A stretch of 43,785 nt of DNA. Source: Paludibacter sp. (GTDB lineage: Bacteria; Bacteroidota; Bacteroidia; Bacteroidales; Paludibacteraceae). The stretch lies in the NCBI GenBank assembly GCA_020049335.1, contig JAIFKX010000070.1, positions 1 to 43,785 on the forward strand. The letters are read 5' to 3'. The notes beneath the pieces are model-generated. The model did not search any database. It was not told the DNA's origin and saw only the letters and a program-made list of their open reading frames with translations. Below are positions 15,634-23,802 of the stretch, in pieces. The position numbers and the translations under genes were made by a program. Position 1 is the first letter of the stretch, and every line of letters begins with the position of its first letter.

Positions 15634-15706
15634 AGCGAAAGACGGGACTCAAACCCGCGACCCTCAGCTTGGAAGGCTAATGCTCTATCAACTGAGCTAC
15701 TTTCGC
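15634..15706 (-). tRNA. tRNA-Gly (anticodon TCC)
   Basis: 73 bases on the minus strand fold into a cloverleaf. The acceptor stem is GCGAAAG/CTTTCGC with discriminator T. The D-arm is AGCTCAGTTGATAGAGC. The anticodon stem TTAGC/GCTGA encloses loop CTTCCAA, so the anticodon is TCC. The T-arm is CGGGTTTGAGTCCCG. CCA is not encoded. It follows tRNA-Tyr by 11 bases and shares its transcript. Confidence 0.97.
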
Positions 15707-15717
15707 AATTTAGAGAG

Positions 15718-15800
15718 TGGGCAGTGAAGGATTCGAACCTCCGAAGTCGAAAGACAGCTGAGTTACAGTCAGCCCCAGTTGGCCACTTTGGTAACTACCC
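15718..15800 (-). tRNA. tRNA-Tyr (anticodon GTA)
   Basis: 83 bases on the minus strand, with acceptor GGGTAGT/ACTGCCC and discriminator A. Anticodon loop CTGTAAC contains GTA. A long variable arm (GTCTTTCGAC region) is present, as expected of bacterial tRNA-Tyr, a class II tRNA. The T-arm is GGAGGTTCGAATCCTTC. CCA is not encoded. Confidence 0.97.
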
Positions 15801-15810
15801 ATTTTTTAAA

Positions 15811-16305
15811 CTACCAAACGATATTTGCCATTTTTATGGCTGTAACTGCGCCTTCGGTACCTTTATTTCCGTGAACTCCGCCTGCTCTATCAATTGATTG
15901 CTGCATAGTATCTGTTGTGAGCACTCCAAACACGACAGGACAGCATTCTTGGTTAGCATTTAATTTTGCCACACCATAAGTTACACCTTGGCATACATAA
16001 TCGAAATGAGGAGTATCGCCTTGAATAACGCATCCTAAAGTTATTACAGCTGAATATTTCGATAGGTATGCCAATTTTTGAGCTGCAAAAGTCAACTCAA
16101 AAGCACCTGGAACATGTACCACTTTAATATTTTCGGGCTTCACACCATGTTGCACCAGCGTATCAAAAGCGCCATCGAGTAAAGCATAAGTTATCTCCGA
16201 ATTCCAATCGGCTACGGCTATGGCATAGTGCTGATTAGAAAGGATTTGTGCTGGTGGCATCGAATTGACATCGTAATCCGATAAGTTTTTATATTTTGTT
16301 GCCAT
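15811..16305 (-). CDS. ribH: 6,7-dimethyl-8-ribityllumazine synthase
   Basis: This 164-residue enzyme joins 5-amino-6-ribitylaminouracil with 3,4-dihydroxy-2-butanone 4-phosphate in the penultimate step of riboflavin synthesis. It is cytoplasmic and forms pentameric or icosahedral assemblies. Visible motifs are A-D-W-N (substrate-binding aromatic near the N-terminus), [11 protein letters not shown] (about 64-74), [15 protein letters not shown] (about 89-103, with the catalytic His), F-G-V-L-T-T-D-T-x-x-Q-(S/A)-x-x-R-A-G-G, and the terminal N-K-G-x-E-x-A-x-x-A-I-x-M. No riboswitch is visible upstream. Its stop lies only ten bases from the tRNA-Tyr 5' end, so the tRNAs may be transcribed from the ribH region as well. 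Confidence 0.97.
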   Translation of the reverse strand: MATKYKNLSDYDVNSMPPAQILSNQHYAIAVADWNSEITYALLDGAFDTLVQHGVKPENIKVVHVPGAFELTFAAQKLAYLSKYSAVITLGCVIQGDTPHFDYVCQGVTYGVAKLNANQECCPVVFGVLTTDTMQQSIDRAGGVHGNKGTEGAVTAIKMANIVW

Positions 16306-16363
16306 TTATTATTTTGTTAATCAGTTAATCAGTTGATTTGTTAATTGGATAGTTTGTTTTATT

Positions 16364-16400
16364 AAAAAAGCCACTTCGTTTTCAGAAGCAGCTTTTTTTT
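16364..16400 (-). terminator. Terminator between TPR gene and ribH
   Basis: AAAAAAGC and CTTC on one side pair with GAAG and GCTTTTTT on the other, with a small internal bulge. T-runs on both strands make it potentially bidirectional. It lies 29 bases beyond the stop of the leftward TPR gene. Confidence 0.8.
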
Positions 16401-16428
16401 GAATTATTTTCTTTGAAATATAATTTCT

Positions 16429-17103
16429 TTATTTCTGAACACGAGCAATGTATTTATCTATATCTGAGGCTTCAGTACTACGAGGATACTCTTCCTTAAT
16501 TGTAGTATACATTTCGAGCGCTTTTTCGGGATTCGAAAGTGCTTCATAAGTAATTCCAGCCTTTTTCAAATAAACAGAGCTCAACACATCATTGTTTTTG
16601 CCAGCAGCTTTTGTGAAATAATCAACAGCCTCTTCTTTTTTGCCAAGCTCAATATAAGCGTCACCAATTAAACCAATTACAGAAAGTGTAAAATAATTGT
16701 CTTCACCATCAAATTTCGACAAATATTTAATTGCATTATCGTATTGTCCTAATTTATAATAACATATACCTGTATAAGCCGCAGCTAAATTGCCCGAAGG
16801 GGTAATGCTATATTCCGAAACGATTTCTTTAAAACCAATATAATCGCCTTTTCCATCAAGTGCAACTTTAAACGAATCGACAGCAAAAAGTGCTTGTCCT
16901 TTAGCCATTTCATTTTCGGCTTCAGCTTCACGAGGGGCAAGGTAAAAGTTTTTAACAGCAAGTGCCGACAACACAATAAGCACCAAAACACCCACTGCAA
17001 TTAATAATTGCTTTTGGTATTTTTCGATAAATGCTTCCGAATTACTGAGTACCTGTTCTACTTGTTGCAATTCATCTGGTTTTTTTTCTTCAATTTTTGA
17101 CAT
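16429..17103 (-). CDS. Membrane-anchored tetratricopeptide-repeat protein (YfgM-like)
   Basis: The start at 17103 (MSKIEEKK, 224 residues) is preferred over an ATG at 17154 because a good -7 box occupies 17152-17159. A cytoplasmic acidic N-terminus (1-35) precedes one membrane helix (about 36-55), after which the chain is external and helical. TPR-like units follow: A-A-A-Y-T-G-I-C-Y-Y-K-L-G-Q-Y-D-N-A-I-K-Y-L, then G-D-A-Y-I-E-L-G-K-K-E-E-A-V-D-Y-F, and A-G-I-T-Y-E-A-L-x-x-P-E-K-A-L-E-M-Y. The topology resembles E. coli YfgM, a SecYEG-associated periplasmic TPR protein; a role in envelope protein handling is a reasonable guess only. Confidence 0.85.
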   Translation of the reverse strand: MSKIEEKKPDELQQVEQVLSNSEAFIEKYQKQLLIAVGVLVLIVLSALAVKNFYLAPREAEAENEMAKGQALFAVDSFKVALDGKGDYIGFKEIVSEYSITPSGNLAAAYTGICYYKLGQYDNAIKYLSKFDGEDNYFTLSVIGLIGDAYIELGKKEEAVDYFTKAAGKNNDVLSSVYLKKAGITYEALSNPEKALEMYTTIKEEYPRSTEASDIDKYIARVQK

Positions 17104-17151
17104 AAACGCTTTTATAAAAATTATTTTTTCAGTTTTTAAATTTTTGCGGAA

Positions 17152-17159
17152 CAAAAGTA
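17152..17159 (-). promoter_or_regulatory. -7 box (TACTTTTG) of the TPR protein gene
   Basis: Minus-strand TACTTTTG matches TAnnTTTG and ends 48 bases upstream of the ATG at 17103. It overlaps the alternative ATG at 17154, arguing against that start. Confidence 0.55.
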
Positions 17160-17412
17160 AGAATTTTTTTTCTTAAATCGAAATTTTAAGCTTAGATTTT
17201 TGATTTAAAGTGTTTAATTGTCATAAGTCTTATTAGAAGGCTATATCATAGTTAAATATTTAAGCACTCAGACAAATTGAAGTTAAACTTTTACCCCATA
17301 AATGTTTTGTATAATAAATTTAATTTGGTATTTTGCTGATGCAGTAAGTAGCAAATGAATAAAATTTTGTATTTAAACTAATGGAAAAACATTGGATGAT
17401 AATAATAATGAT

Positions 17413-17454
17413 AATGCAGTTGAAGTTTTATAATTTTTAAACTTCAACTGCATT
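17413..17454. repeat. 16-bp perfect inverted repeat (hairpin)
   Basis: AATGCAGTTGAAGTTT and its exact reverse complement flank a 10-base AT loop. It lies 32 bases past the stop of the leftward DUF2892 gene. A terminator is the simplest reading, although the T-tract is weak. Confidence 0.85.
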
Positions 17455-17486
17455 TAGGTAACAAGATAAACTGTAAGAATTAAAAT

Positions 17487-17702
17487 CTAATTCGATTTTT
17501 CCTTTACTTTGCAAGTAGATATTTTAAAAATGGCATATAACGGACAAAAATTTATAAGACTTGTAACTGTCAAAACCAATGCACCAATCAAAGCTATTAT
17601 CCCTAAGCTATCCGTCAAAATTTCAAAATAAAACAACAGTATTAATACTATCGCCAACAAAAGACGAACTAATTTGTCTAAAGAACCAATATTTGCTTTC
17701 AT
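17487..17702 (-). CDS. DUF2892 (YgaP-like) small membrane protein
   Basis: This 71-residue protein begins K-A-N-I-G-S-L-D-K-L-V-R-L-L-L-A, which matches the N-x-G-x-x-D-R-x-x-R opening of DUF2892 proteins. Two membrane helices follow, and the last (about 38-52) ends S-L-I-N-F-C-P-L-Y, the conserved C-P-x-Y motif of this family. In other proteins this domain follows a rhodanese domain, as in E. coli YgaP; here it stands alone. Sulfur handling is therefore only suggested. It lies between an M15 peptidase gene and a hairpin and is probably a single-gene unit. Confidence 0.85.
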   Translation of the reverse strand: MKANIGSLDKLVRLLLAIVLILLFYFEILTDSLGIIALIGALVLTVTSLINFCPLYAIFKISTCKVKEKSN

Positions 17703-17784
17703 AATGACTAAATTTTTATATTTAATGCTATAACAAGCTGTTGCAACAAAAAGTTTAAAAATAATTCAGTTGATAGAGTTAATG

Positions 17785-18450
17785 TTATTTTTTCTCAAAA
17801 TGATGATCGTCATTATTTCGTTTGAAATAGCGCCCCCAAAGGAAACCTTTTTCGGCAAATAGCAATACTATTGTATGATTTGGAGTAAAAGTGCCTGGGA
17901 CAGTAGGATTATAACGAGCTGCGATAGGCTTATCAGTTCGATACGAAAACTCAGGCTTCCAGCGATTTGGATTTTGCATAGGATTAATATCAATTGCCAG
18001 CCCATAAGCGTGTTTGGAATAATCGGCATTGCGATAGCAAAAACAATAAGTATTATTATCATTCATCGACTGCTCATCATCCCAGTTATACTTTACTATT
18101 GGAATAACCTTGGCAATTGGAAAACGCATTTGCAAAATATCTTTAAAAACCTCACGCAAATCATTCACTATTAATTTATTGGCGAGTAACTGTCCGCGGT
18201 GAATTTTTCCATCGAATGCGTAATAATGTACTGAAAAAAGTTCCAATTGATCTACAATATACTGCGGGGCTCGAGTATCGGCAATTGCTTCGTCGAAAGT
18301 ATAATTACAATCAATAATAATAGAATCATTTTTTTTTATTTTCTCAAATTTTTCAGATTGATTTGCCCCTTTCTTTGTACAAGAAAAAGCTATCATTAAA
18401 AATAAACCAATACATAATCTCAGAAAAATATTCTGAATTTTCAATTTCAT
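17785..18450 (-). CDS. M15 family metallopeptidase lipoprotein (VanY/endopeptidase-like)
   Basis: This 221-residue protein has a signal peptide with lipobox I-A-F-S-C (Cys24). The catalytic domain shows S-K-H-A-Y-G-L-A-I-D at 145-154, the S-x-H-x-x-G-x-A-x-D zinc motif of M15 enzymes with H147 and D154 as ligands. D-D-H-H-F-E at 214-219 supplies the third ligand (His) and catalytic acid region. Family members cut peptidoglycan stem peptides (D,D-carboxypeptidase, D,D- or L,D-endopeptidase); the exact bond cannot be told. Being lipidated, it probably works in the periplasm or at the outer membrane inner face. It is divergent from the yitT-like gene. Confidence 0.87.
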   Translation of the reverse strand: MKLKIQNIFLRLCIGLFLMIAFSCTKKGANQSEKFEKIKKNDSIIIDCNYTFDEAIADTRAPQYIVDQLELFSVHYYAFDGKIHRGQLLANKLIVNDLREVFKDILQMRFPIAKVIPIVKYNWDDEQSMNDNNTYCFCYRNADYSKHAYGLAIDINPMQNPNRWKPEFSYRTDKPIAARYNPTVPGTFTPNHTIVLLFAEKGFLWGRYFKRNNDDHHFEKK

Positions 18451-18512
18451 AAACCTATAAATTATAAAAAACTAAAAACACCAAAAACTAAATTTGGCAT
18501 TAAAAAACGATA

Positions 18513-18520
18513 CAAAAATA
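18513..18520 (-). promoter_or_regulatory. -7 box (TATTTTTG) of the M15 peptidase gene
   Basis: A minus-strand TAnnTTTG match 62 bases upstream of the start codon, in the 150-base divergent spacer shared with the yitT-like gene. Confidence 0.45.
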
Positions 18521-18547
18521 CACTATTCTTTGCAAAAAAAACAAGTG

Positions 18548-18577
18548 TTTGATATTCTTCGAAATTCCTTATCTTTG
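18548..18577 (+). promoter_or_regulatory. Bacteroidota promoter of the yitT-like gene
   Basis: TTTG at 18548-18551 and TATCTTTG at 18570-18577 are 18 bases apart; the -7 box ends 23 bases before the ATG at 18601. TTTGCGG at its end is typical of strong Bacteroidota promoters. Confidence 0.6.
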
Positions 18578-18600
18578 CGGCACAAAAAAATGACACAATA

Positions 18601-19497
18601 ATGTTGAATAGTTTATTTATCAAAGGAGCTTATATTAGCCGAAAGCTGAATGCCAAAGAGTATATTTTCATTGCTTTAGGTCTGTTTATGTATGCTGCTG
18701 CTTGGAAGGCATTTTTGCTTCCTCATCAAATTACGGGTGGTGGCGTAACGGGTATTAGTGCATTGGTTTTTTATGCTTCTGGGCTGCCAATTTCAGTTAC
18801 ATTTTTTGCTATTAATGCTGTACTTCTGCTTGTTGCTATCCGAACATTGGGCGCAAAGTTCAGTTTGAGAACTGTTTACGGCGTTGGCATTTTGACCCTA
18901 TTTTTCAGCATTTTACCCCAAGCCCCTTTAGGAACATTTGTTGGCGACAAGGAGGATTTTATGGCTTGCGTTATTGGTGGTTTGCTTTCGGGAGTTGGTA
19001 TTGGTATGGTATTTTTAAATAATGGTAGTTCGGGTGGCACCGATATTATTGCCAAAGTGGTAAATAAATACCGTAATATTACGCTGGGGCGAATTTTGCT
19101 TTATTGCGATGTGTTGATAATCTCGTCGTCCTATTTTCTCCAAAATGGCAGCATCGAACGCATAGTTTATGGGCTTACCGCACTTACTGTTACAACTTTG
19201 ACAGTGGATATGGTTATAAATGGGGTGCGCCAATCGGTTCAATTTTTTATTTTTTCGAAAAATTACGAAGAGATTGCTTCACGTATCAACTCCGAAGTAC
19301 ATCGTGGCGTAACCATTCTCGACGGCATGGGCTGGTACTCCAAAGAGCCAGTAAAAGTAATTACTGTTATTGCACGCAAAAATGAATCGATTAAAATTTT
19401 CCGACTTGTGAAAGAAATCGATCCCAATGCGTTCATTTCGCAATCGTCGGCTATTGGTGTTTATGGCGAAGGTTTTGATGTAATAAAAAGCAAATAA
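18601..19497 (+). CDS. YitT family membrane protein (DUF2179 C-terminus)
   Basis: This 298-residue protein has the YitT layout. Five to six membrane helices cover about residues 22-200, containing L-P-(H)-x-I-T-G-G-G-V-T-G-I-S (about 40-53) and N-N-G-S-S-G-G-T-D-I-I-A (about 140-151). A soluble C-terminal DUF2179 domain follows, with H-R-G-V-T-I-L-D-G-x-G-W-Y-S and a final S-(S)-A-x-x-V-x-G-E-G-F-D. The function is unknown in general; some relatives are annotated as transporters. The DUF1016 pseudogene follows after 15 bases and may be read on the same transcript. Confidence 0.92.
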   Translation: MLNSLFIKGAYISRKLNAKEYIFIALGLFMYAAAWKAFLLPHQITGGGVTGISALVFYASGLPISVTFFAINAVLLLVAIRTLGAKFSLRTVYGVGILTLFFSILPQAPLGTFVGDKEDFMACVIGGLLSGVGIGMVFLNNGSSGGTDIIAKVVNKYRNITLGRILLYCDVLIISSSYFLQNGSIERIVYGLTALTVTTLTVDMVINGVRQSVQFFIFSKNYEEIASRINSEVHRGVTILDGMGWYSKEPVKVITVIARKNESIKIFRLVKEIDPNAFISQSSAIGVYGEGFDVIKSK

Positions 19498-19512
19498 GAC
19501 AGTTATATAACT

Positions 19513-20562
19513 ATGAATGAACTGAGTTCAAAAATTATTGAGCTAATAGAAAATGCTCGATTTTCTATTGCAAAAAACACAAATTCAACTATTGTTGTAA
19601 CCTATTTTACAATAGGAAAAATGATTGTTGAAGGATTACAAGCAGGAGAAAAACGAGCCGAATACGGGAAAGGACTTCTAACAAAAGTTTCAATTGACTT
19701 AATGAATAAATTTAAACGTGGATATTCGGTTCAAAATTTGGAACGAATGCGAAATTTTTATTCTATTTATTCAAATTCCTCAAAACACTTGAGGAATTCT
19801 GAAATAATTAAAAATTCCTCAAACATCTTGAGGATATTTGATATAAATGAGGAACTAATTCATTTACTTCCAATAAGTTGGTCACATTATTTATTTTTAA
19901 TGAAAATTGAAAATGAATATGAGCGACAATTCTACGAGATTGAATCGTACTTGAATCAATAGAAATTAGATGATTTAATAAGACAATTTAATGCTGGATT
20001 ATTCGAAAGATTAGCATTAAGTAAAAATAAAGATGCAATTATTAATCTTGCCAAGCAAGGTCAGAAAATTGAAAATGCACAAGATATTTACAAAGAACCA
20101 TTAATCCTTGAATTTCTGGGATTAGAGGAGAATAGTTCTTATTCCGAATCCGATTTGGAAACAGCCATAATTAACCAAATTGAAAAATTTATGCTCGAAC
20201 TGGGCAAAGGATTTTTCTTTGGTGGAAGGCAAGTTCGATTTACTTTTGATGAAGAGCATTTTTGGGTTGATTTGGTTTTTTATAATCGAATTCTTAAATG
20301 CTTTGTACTTATCGACTTAAAAATCGGGAAACTGACACATCAGGATTTGGGTCAAATGCAAATGTACGTAAACTATTACGATCGTTTTGTAAAAGATGAA
20401 ACAGAAAATTTGAGTATTGGAATTGTAATGTGTAAACATAAAAATCAATCGCTGGTAGAGATAACATTACCCAAAGATAACACTCAATTGTTTGCAGCAA
20501 AATATCAAACTATTTTACCTTCGAAAGACGATTTGATTAAATTAATTAAACGAAATTATTGA
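19513..20562 (+). pseudogene. DUF1016 (YhcG-type) PD-(D/E)XK nuclease gene interrupted by an amber codon
   Basis: Two open segments (19513-19959 and 19963-20562) are in the same frame and separated only by TAG at 19960-19962 (codon 150). Joined, they give 349 residues: an N-terminal DUF1016 winged-helix domain (Y-G-K-G-L-L-T-K-V-S near 55; S-W-S-H-Y near 123) and a C-terminal nuclease domain. The latter has F-F-G-G-R-Q, F-W-V-D-L-V-F-Y-N-R, F-V-L-I-D-L-K-I-G and G-Q-M-Q-M-Y-V-N-Y-Y, holding the Asp and D-x-K catalytic residues. Relatives have a well-conserved Trp where the stop falls (E-S-Y-L-N-Q-stop-K-L-D-D-L), so TGG to TAG is the likely change. A recent single-base inactivation is likely; sequencing error remains possible. 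Palindromes at 19774-19798 and 19816-19834 lie in the variable linker. Confidence 0.88.
19774..19834. repeat. Two related palindromes inside the DUF1016 coding region
   Basis: AATTCCTCAA and TTGAGGAATT flank a 5-base centre (19774-19798). A second copy, TCCTCAA and TTGAGGA around 5 bases (19816-19834), follows about 40 bases later. They encode repeated N-S-S-x-x-L-R peptides. Confidence 0.7.
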
Positions 20563-20577
20563 AAATAAAACTCGAAT

Positions 20578-22314
20578 ATGTCCGGATTTACAGCAGTAAT
20601 TTATAAAAATAAGAAAGCAATTCCTTCGCTAAAGGCCTTTTCGACACGTAGAGATTACGAAAAGAAGATGATTTGTAGAACAGAAGAAACTGATAAATTT
20701 AGTGTACAGCAACTGACTAACGAAAAGTTTCTGAACGATAAAGTCTTCGAACAAGACGAAGCGTATTTTATTGGTATTGAAGGTGTTATTTTTAATTTAA
20801 ACGAAATAATTTTAAAAGAAAACCTAATTAACAAAAACACTTTTTCTGTTTTAAAACAGCTTTATACAAATTACGGAGCAAATTTTGTGGAACTGTTGCG
20901 AGGTGATTTTAGCGGTTTTATTTACGACAAAAAAGCCGATAGCTGGTTGCTATTTACCAACCAAACTGGTTCGAAACGAATTTTTATTTTCGAAAATAGC
21001 GACTATCTATTTTTTGCTTCCGACTTAAAGCAAATTGCATCACTAATGAGCGAGCTGGATATTCCTCGAAAACTGAATATAGATGCGGCATATTCGATTC
21101 TAACAAGTGGGTTTATGTTGAACGAAATTTCGTATATCGAAGGAGTTACTAAACTTTTGCCAGGCTGCTATTTGGAACACAAAAATGGAAAATCAAATAT
21201 TACCAACTATTTTCATTTGCAAAATATTAAGCAAACTACCGATACAAAAGAGCAAATAATAGAAAAAGTGGATGCACTTTTTCGACAAGCTATAAAACGA
21301 GAGTTTGAAAAAGATAAAGAATACAATTACAGACATATAGCTACACTTAGTGGTGGTTTGGATTCGCGCATGACAGTGCTTATGGCGCATAAAATGGGCT
21401 ATACTGACCAGTTAAATTTCACGTTTTCGCAAGCAAATTACCTCGACGAGCAAATTGCAAAACAAATTGCTATTGACCACCGACACGAATTTATGTTTCA
21501 GGCACTCGATGGCGGAAACTATCTACGCAATGTTGACGAAATAGTATCGTACAACGACGGTATGATTCTATTTTCGGGTGGAGCCCATGTGCTAAAATCT
21601 TGTAAAAACTTAAATTTCGACGATTACGGGCTCGTTCACACAGGTTTGATTGGCGATGCTGTTCTTGGTTCGTTTCTCACAAAGCCATACACCACAAAAC
21701 CTGTGCTGGCAGCCAGTGTATATTCGTCGAAACTAATTCGGAAAACGGAGAAATACATTGCAAGCGTGCAGCAAAATTACGAATCGGAAGAGCTTTACAA
21801 ATTTTACGGTCGTGCATTTATGGGAGCCATGAATGGAAATTACTATTTAGATGTATTTTCGCAAAGTGTTTCGCCTTTTTTAGATATTGATTTCTTGAGT
21901 TATTGCTATTCCATACCAGAAAATTTAAAATATAAACAAGAAATTTATATCGATTGGATTGCCCAGAAGAACAAGGAATTTGCAAATTATCCGTGGGAAA
22001 AAACAGGAGTTTCGCCCTTGATTTCGCTCAACAATAAAAAATATTTTGCGTTAGGCTATTACAAACGCATGAGTCTTAAATTCTTCGATAAACTTTCGGG
22101 TAAAATGAAATCGGGAATGAATCCTTTGGATTATTGGTTGGAAGAAAATAAAGTATTGGCACAAACATTTGTAGATTATTTTGAAAAAAATTTAGAGCTT
22201 GTTGAAGATGAAGAGTTACGTAACGATTGCAAATGGTTGTTCGAAAAAGGAAACTGGGGCGAACGTATTCAGGTCTTAACACTTTTATCGGCAATTAAAT
22301 TGCATTTTTCGTAA
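20578..22314 (+). CDS. Asparagine synthetase B-like protein lacking the glutaminase cysteine
   Basis: This 578-residue protein has an N-terminal class II amidotransferase-like region (G-D-F-S-G-F-I-Y-D near 106-114; L-P-G-C-Y-L-E near 195) and a C-terminal synthetase domain with the PP-loop S-G-G-L-D-S at 258-263. The family nucleophile is Cys2, exposed by removal of Met1. Here the start reads M-S-G-F (TCC serine codon), so glutamine hydrolysis is not expected. Such AsnB homologues occur in O-antigen and capsule clusters, where they amidate sugar acids, and others such as beta-lactam synthetase have lost glutaminase activity. The gene ends 40 bases before a Wzx-like flippase, supporting a surface polysaccharide role. 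The substrate is unknown. Confidence 0.85.
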   Translation: MSGFTAVIYKNKKAIPSLKAFSTRRDYEKKMICRTEETDKFSVQQLTNEKFLNDKVFEQDEAYFIGIEGVIFNLNEIILKENLINKNTFSVLKQLYTNYGANFVELLRGDFSGFIYDKKADSWLLFTNQTGSKRIFIFENSDYLFFASDLKQIASLMSELDIPRKLNIDAAYSILTSGFMLNEISYIEGVTKLLPGCYLEHKNGKSNITNYFHLQNIKQTTDTKEQIIEKVDALFRQAIKREFEKDKEYNYRHIATLSGGLDSRMTVLMAHKMGYTDQLNFTFSQANYLDEQIAKQIAIDHRHEFMFQALDGGNYLRNVDEIVSYNDGMILFSGGAHVLKSCKNLNFDDYGLVHTGLIGDAVLGSFLTKPYTTKPVLAASVYSSKLIRKTEKYIASVQQNYESEELYKFYGRAFMGAMNGNYYLDVFSQSVSPFLDIDFLSYCYSIPENLKYKQEIYIDWIAQKNKEFANYPWEKTGVSPLISLNNKKYFALGYYKRMSLKFFDKLSGKMKSGMNPLDYWLEENKVLAQTFVDYFEKNLELVEDEELRNDCKWLFEKGNWGERIQVLTLLSAIKLHFS

Positions 22315-22354
22315 CTTTTTCACCTTATAAACTTTTTAACTTTACAAACTGATT

Positions 22355-23800
22355 ATGGGCGACGGTTTAAAAAATAAAATGATAACTGGATTGGTTTGGT
22401 CAACTTTCAATGTATTTGGCGTGCAATTTATCCAGCTGCTTGTAGGGATTTTTCTGGCACGTATATTACACGTAGAAGAGTTTGGACAAATAGGCATTTT
22501 GTTTTTCTTCGTTGGCATTTCTACCGTATTAATAGATGGTGGATTTGGTCAGGCATTGATTCGGAAAAAAGAAGCAACGCATGTTGATTTCAGTACTATG
22601 TTCTATATCAACTTTTTACTTTCGATTGCTATTTATTTAATTCTATTTTTTGCCACACCAAGTATTGTTACATTTTTTAATTTACCAACACTTACAACTC
22701 CTGCTCGAGTTTTATTTTTATCCATTATTGTTTTTTCATTTTATTTCATACAGCAAACTCAACTAACCAAAAAATTAAATTTCAAAGCCAACGCTTTGGT
22801 AAATATTTCAAGTATAATGATAAGTGCCATCGTGGCGCTATCATTAGCATATAAAGGATATGGAATTTGGGTTTTGGTATTTCAGCAATTAAGTTTTCAC
22901 ACATCAAAAGCATTAATTTTTCCATTTTTTCTGCATTGGAAACCAAGTTTAAATTTTTCGTGGAATTTTGTGCGAGAAAGTTGGAAATTCTCTATTGGAA
23001 TTTTTGGACAATCGCTGCTAAATGTCATTTTTACAAACATTTATACCCTACTTATAGGTAAATTCGATACTGTACGAAATGTGGGTTACTATACTCAGGC
23101 TAACAAATACAGCGAAACAGTGAATGTAGCTTCCAACAGCATTCTTTCGGCTGGTACTTTTCCCATTTTTGCTCAAATTCAGGATGACCAACCGCGTCTT
23201 TTACGCATTTATCGACGGTTGGTTTCATCGGTTAGCATGTTAACATTTCCGCTCGCCATATTCTTGATTGTGGCTGCCGAACCGCTTATTATTACGTTGA
23301 TAACAGCGAAATGGCTGGAGTCTGTTATGCTATTTCAGTTGCTAATTGTATCAAATCTTTTTTACCCAATTTATACTATTAATATAAATATTTTAAACGC
23401 TCGCGGGGACTCAAAAAAAAGCTTCAAATTAGAGATTTTCAAACGATTAATAATCATTTTATCTATCGCAGCTACTTTTTCGTTTGGTATAAAAATTATG
23501 TTGGTCGGATTAATTTTGGCAAATTTCTCAGCCTTTGCTTTTTCGATGCTTCTGATAAAAAAATCAATTGTGCATTATATCCGCCATCAAGTTTTAGACA
23601 TAGCTACTACAATGGTCTTATCTGTATTTTTGGGTGCGGTTGTGTTTTTTATTAACTTTACGAATTATTCGTCCTTTATAAAACTTATTTTAGAGGCTGT
23701 TAGTTTTGGACTTCTTTATATTATTGCAGTAAGATTTATTTTTAAAGATAAATGGATGGAAGCTCAATCGGCAATTTTGAAAAAGATTAGCAGTTTTTAA
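22355..23800 (+). CDS. Wzx-like polysaccharide flippase (MOP superfamily)
   Basis: This 481-residue protein has 12-14 predicted membrane helices. The N-terminal signature L-K-N-K-M-I-T-G-L-V-W-S and the G-x-x-F-L-A-R-x-L-x-x-x-E-F-G segment (about 32-46), followed by D-G-G-F-G-Q-A-L-I-R-K (about 60-71), are typical of lipopolysaccharide/teichuronic exporters of the polysaccharide synthesis family. It would flip an undecaprenol-linked oligosaccharide across the inner membrane. No glycosyltransferase or polymerase genes adjoin it, so the partner pathway is elsewhere or the pair with the AsnB-like gene is a remnant. Its stop is two bases from the convergent asparaginase stop. Confidence 0.9.
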   Translation: MGDGLKNKMITGLVWSTFNVFGVQFIQLLVGIFLARILHVEEFGQIGILFFFVGISTVLIDGGFGQALIRKKEATHVDFSTMFYINFLLSIAIYLILFFATPSIVTFFNLPTLTTPARVLFLSIIVFSFYFIQQTQLTKKLNFKANALVNISSIMISAIVALSLAYKGYGIWVLVFQQLSFHTSKALIFPFFLHWKPSLNFSWNFVRESWKFSIGIFGQSLLNVIFTNIYTLLIGKFDTVRNVGYYTQANKYSETVNVASNSILSAGTFPIFAQIQDDQPRLLRIYRRLVSSVSMLTFPLAIFLIVAAEPLIITLITAKWLESVMLFQLLIVSNLFYPIYTININILNARGDSKKSFKLEIFKRLIIILSIAATFSFGIKIMLVGLILANFSAFAFSMLLIKKSIVHYIRHQVLDIATTMVLSVFLGAVVFFINFTNYSSFIKLILEAVSFGLLYIIAVRFIFKDKWMEAQSAILKKISSF

Positions 23801-23802
23801 AA

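Larger units (their letters stand above)
17104..17486. other. AT-rich intergenic region with a long perfect hairpin
   Basis: Between the TPR gene start and the end of the DUF2892 gene. It holds the TPR promoter (17152-17159) and the 16-pair hairpin at 17413-17454. Nothing else is recognisable between about 17165 and 17410. Confidence 0.6.

Noticed and set aside
15550-15897. Rightward open frame across the tRNA region
   Set aside because: It is antisense to two well-folded tRNA genes and their terminator and is not a protein gene.
16306-16428. FMN riboswitch upstream of ribH
   Set aside because: The 123-base spacer is occupied by a terminator and short AT repeats; none of the conserved RFN helices can be recognised.
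19960-19962. TAG in the DUF1016 gene as a recoded codon
   Set aside because: No suppressor tRNA or recoding structure is visible and other genes in the window use TAG as a normal stop (for example 36970-36972), so a nonsense mutation is simpler.
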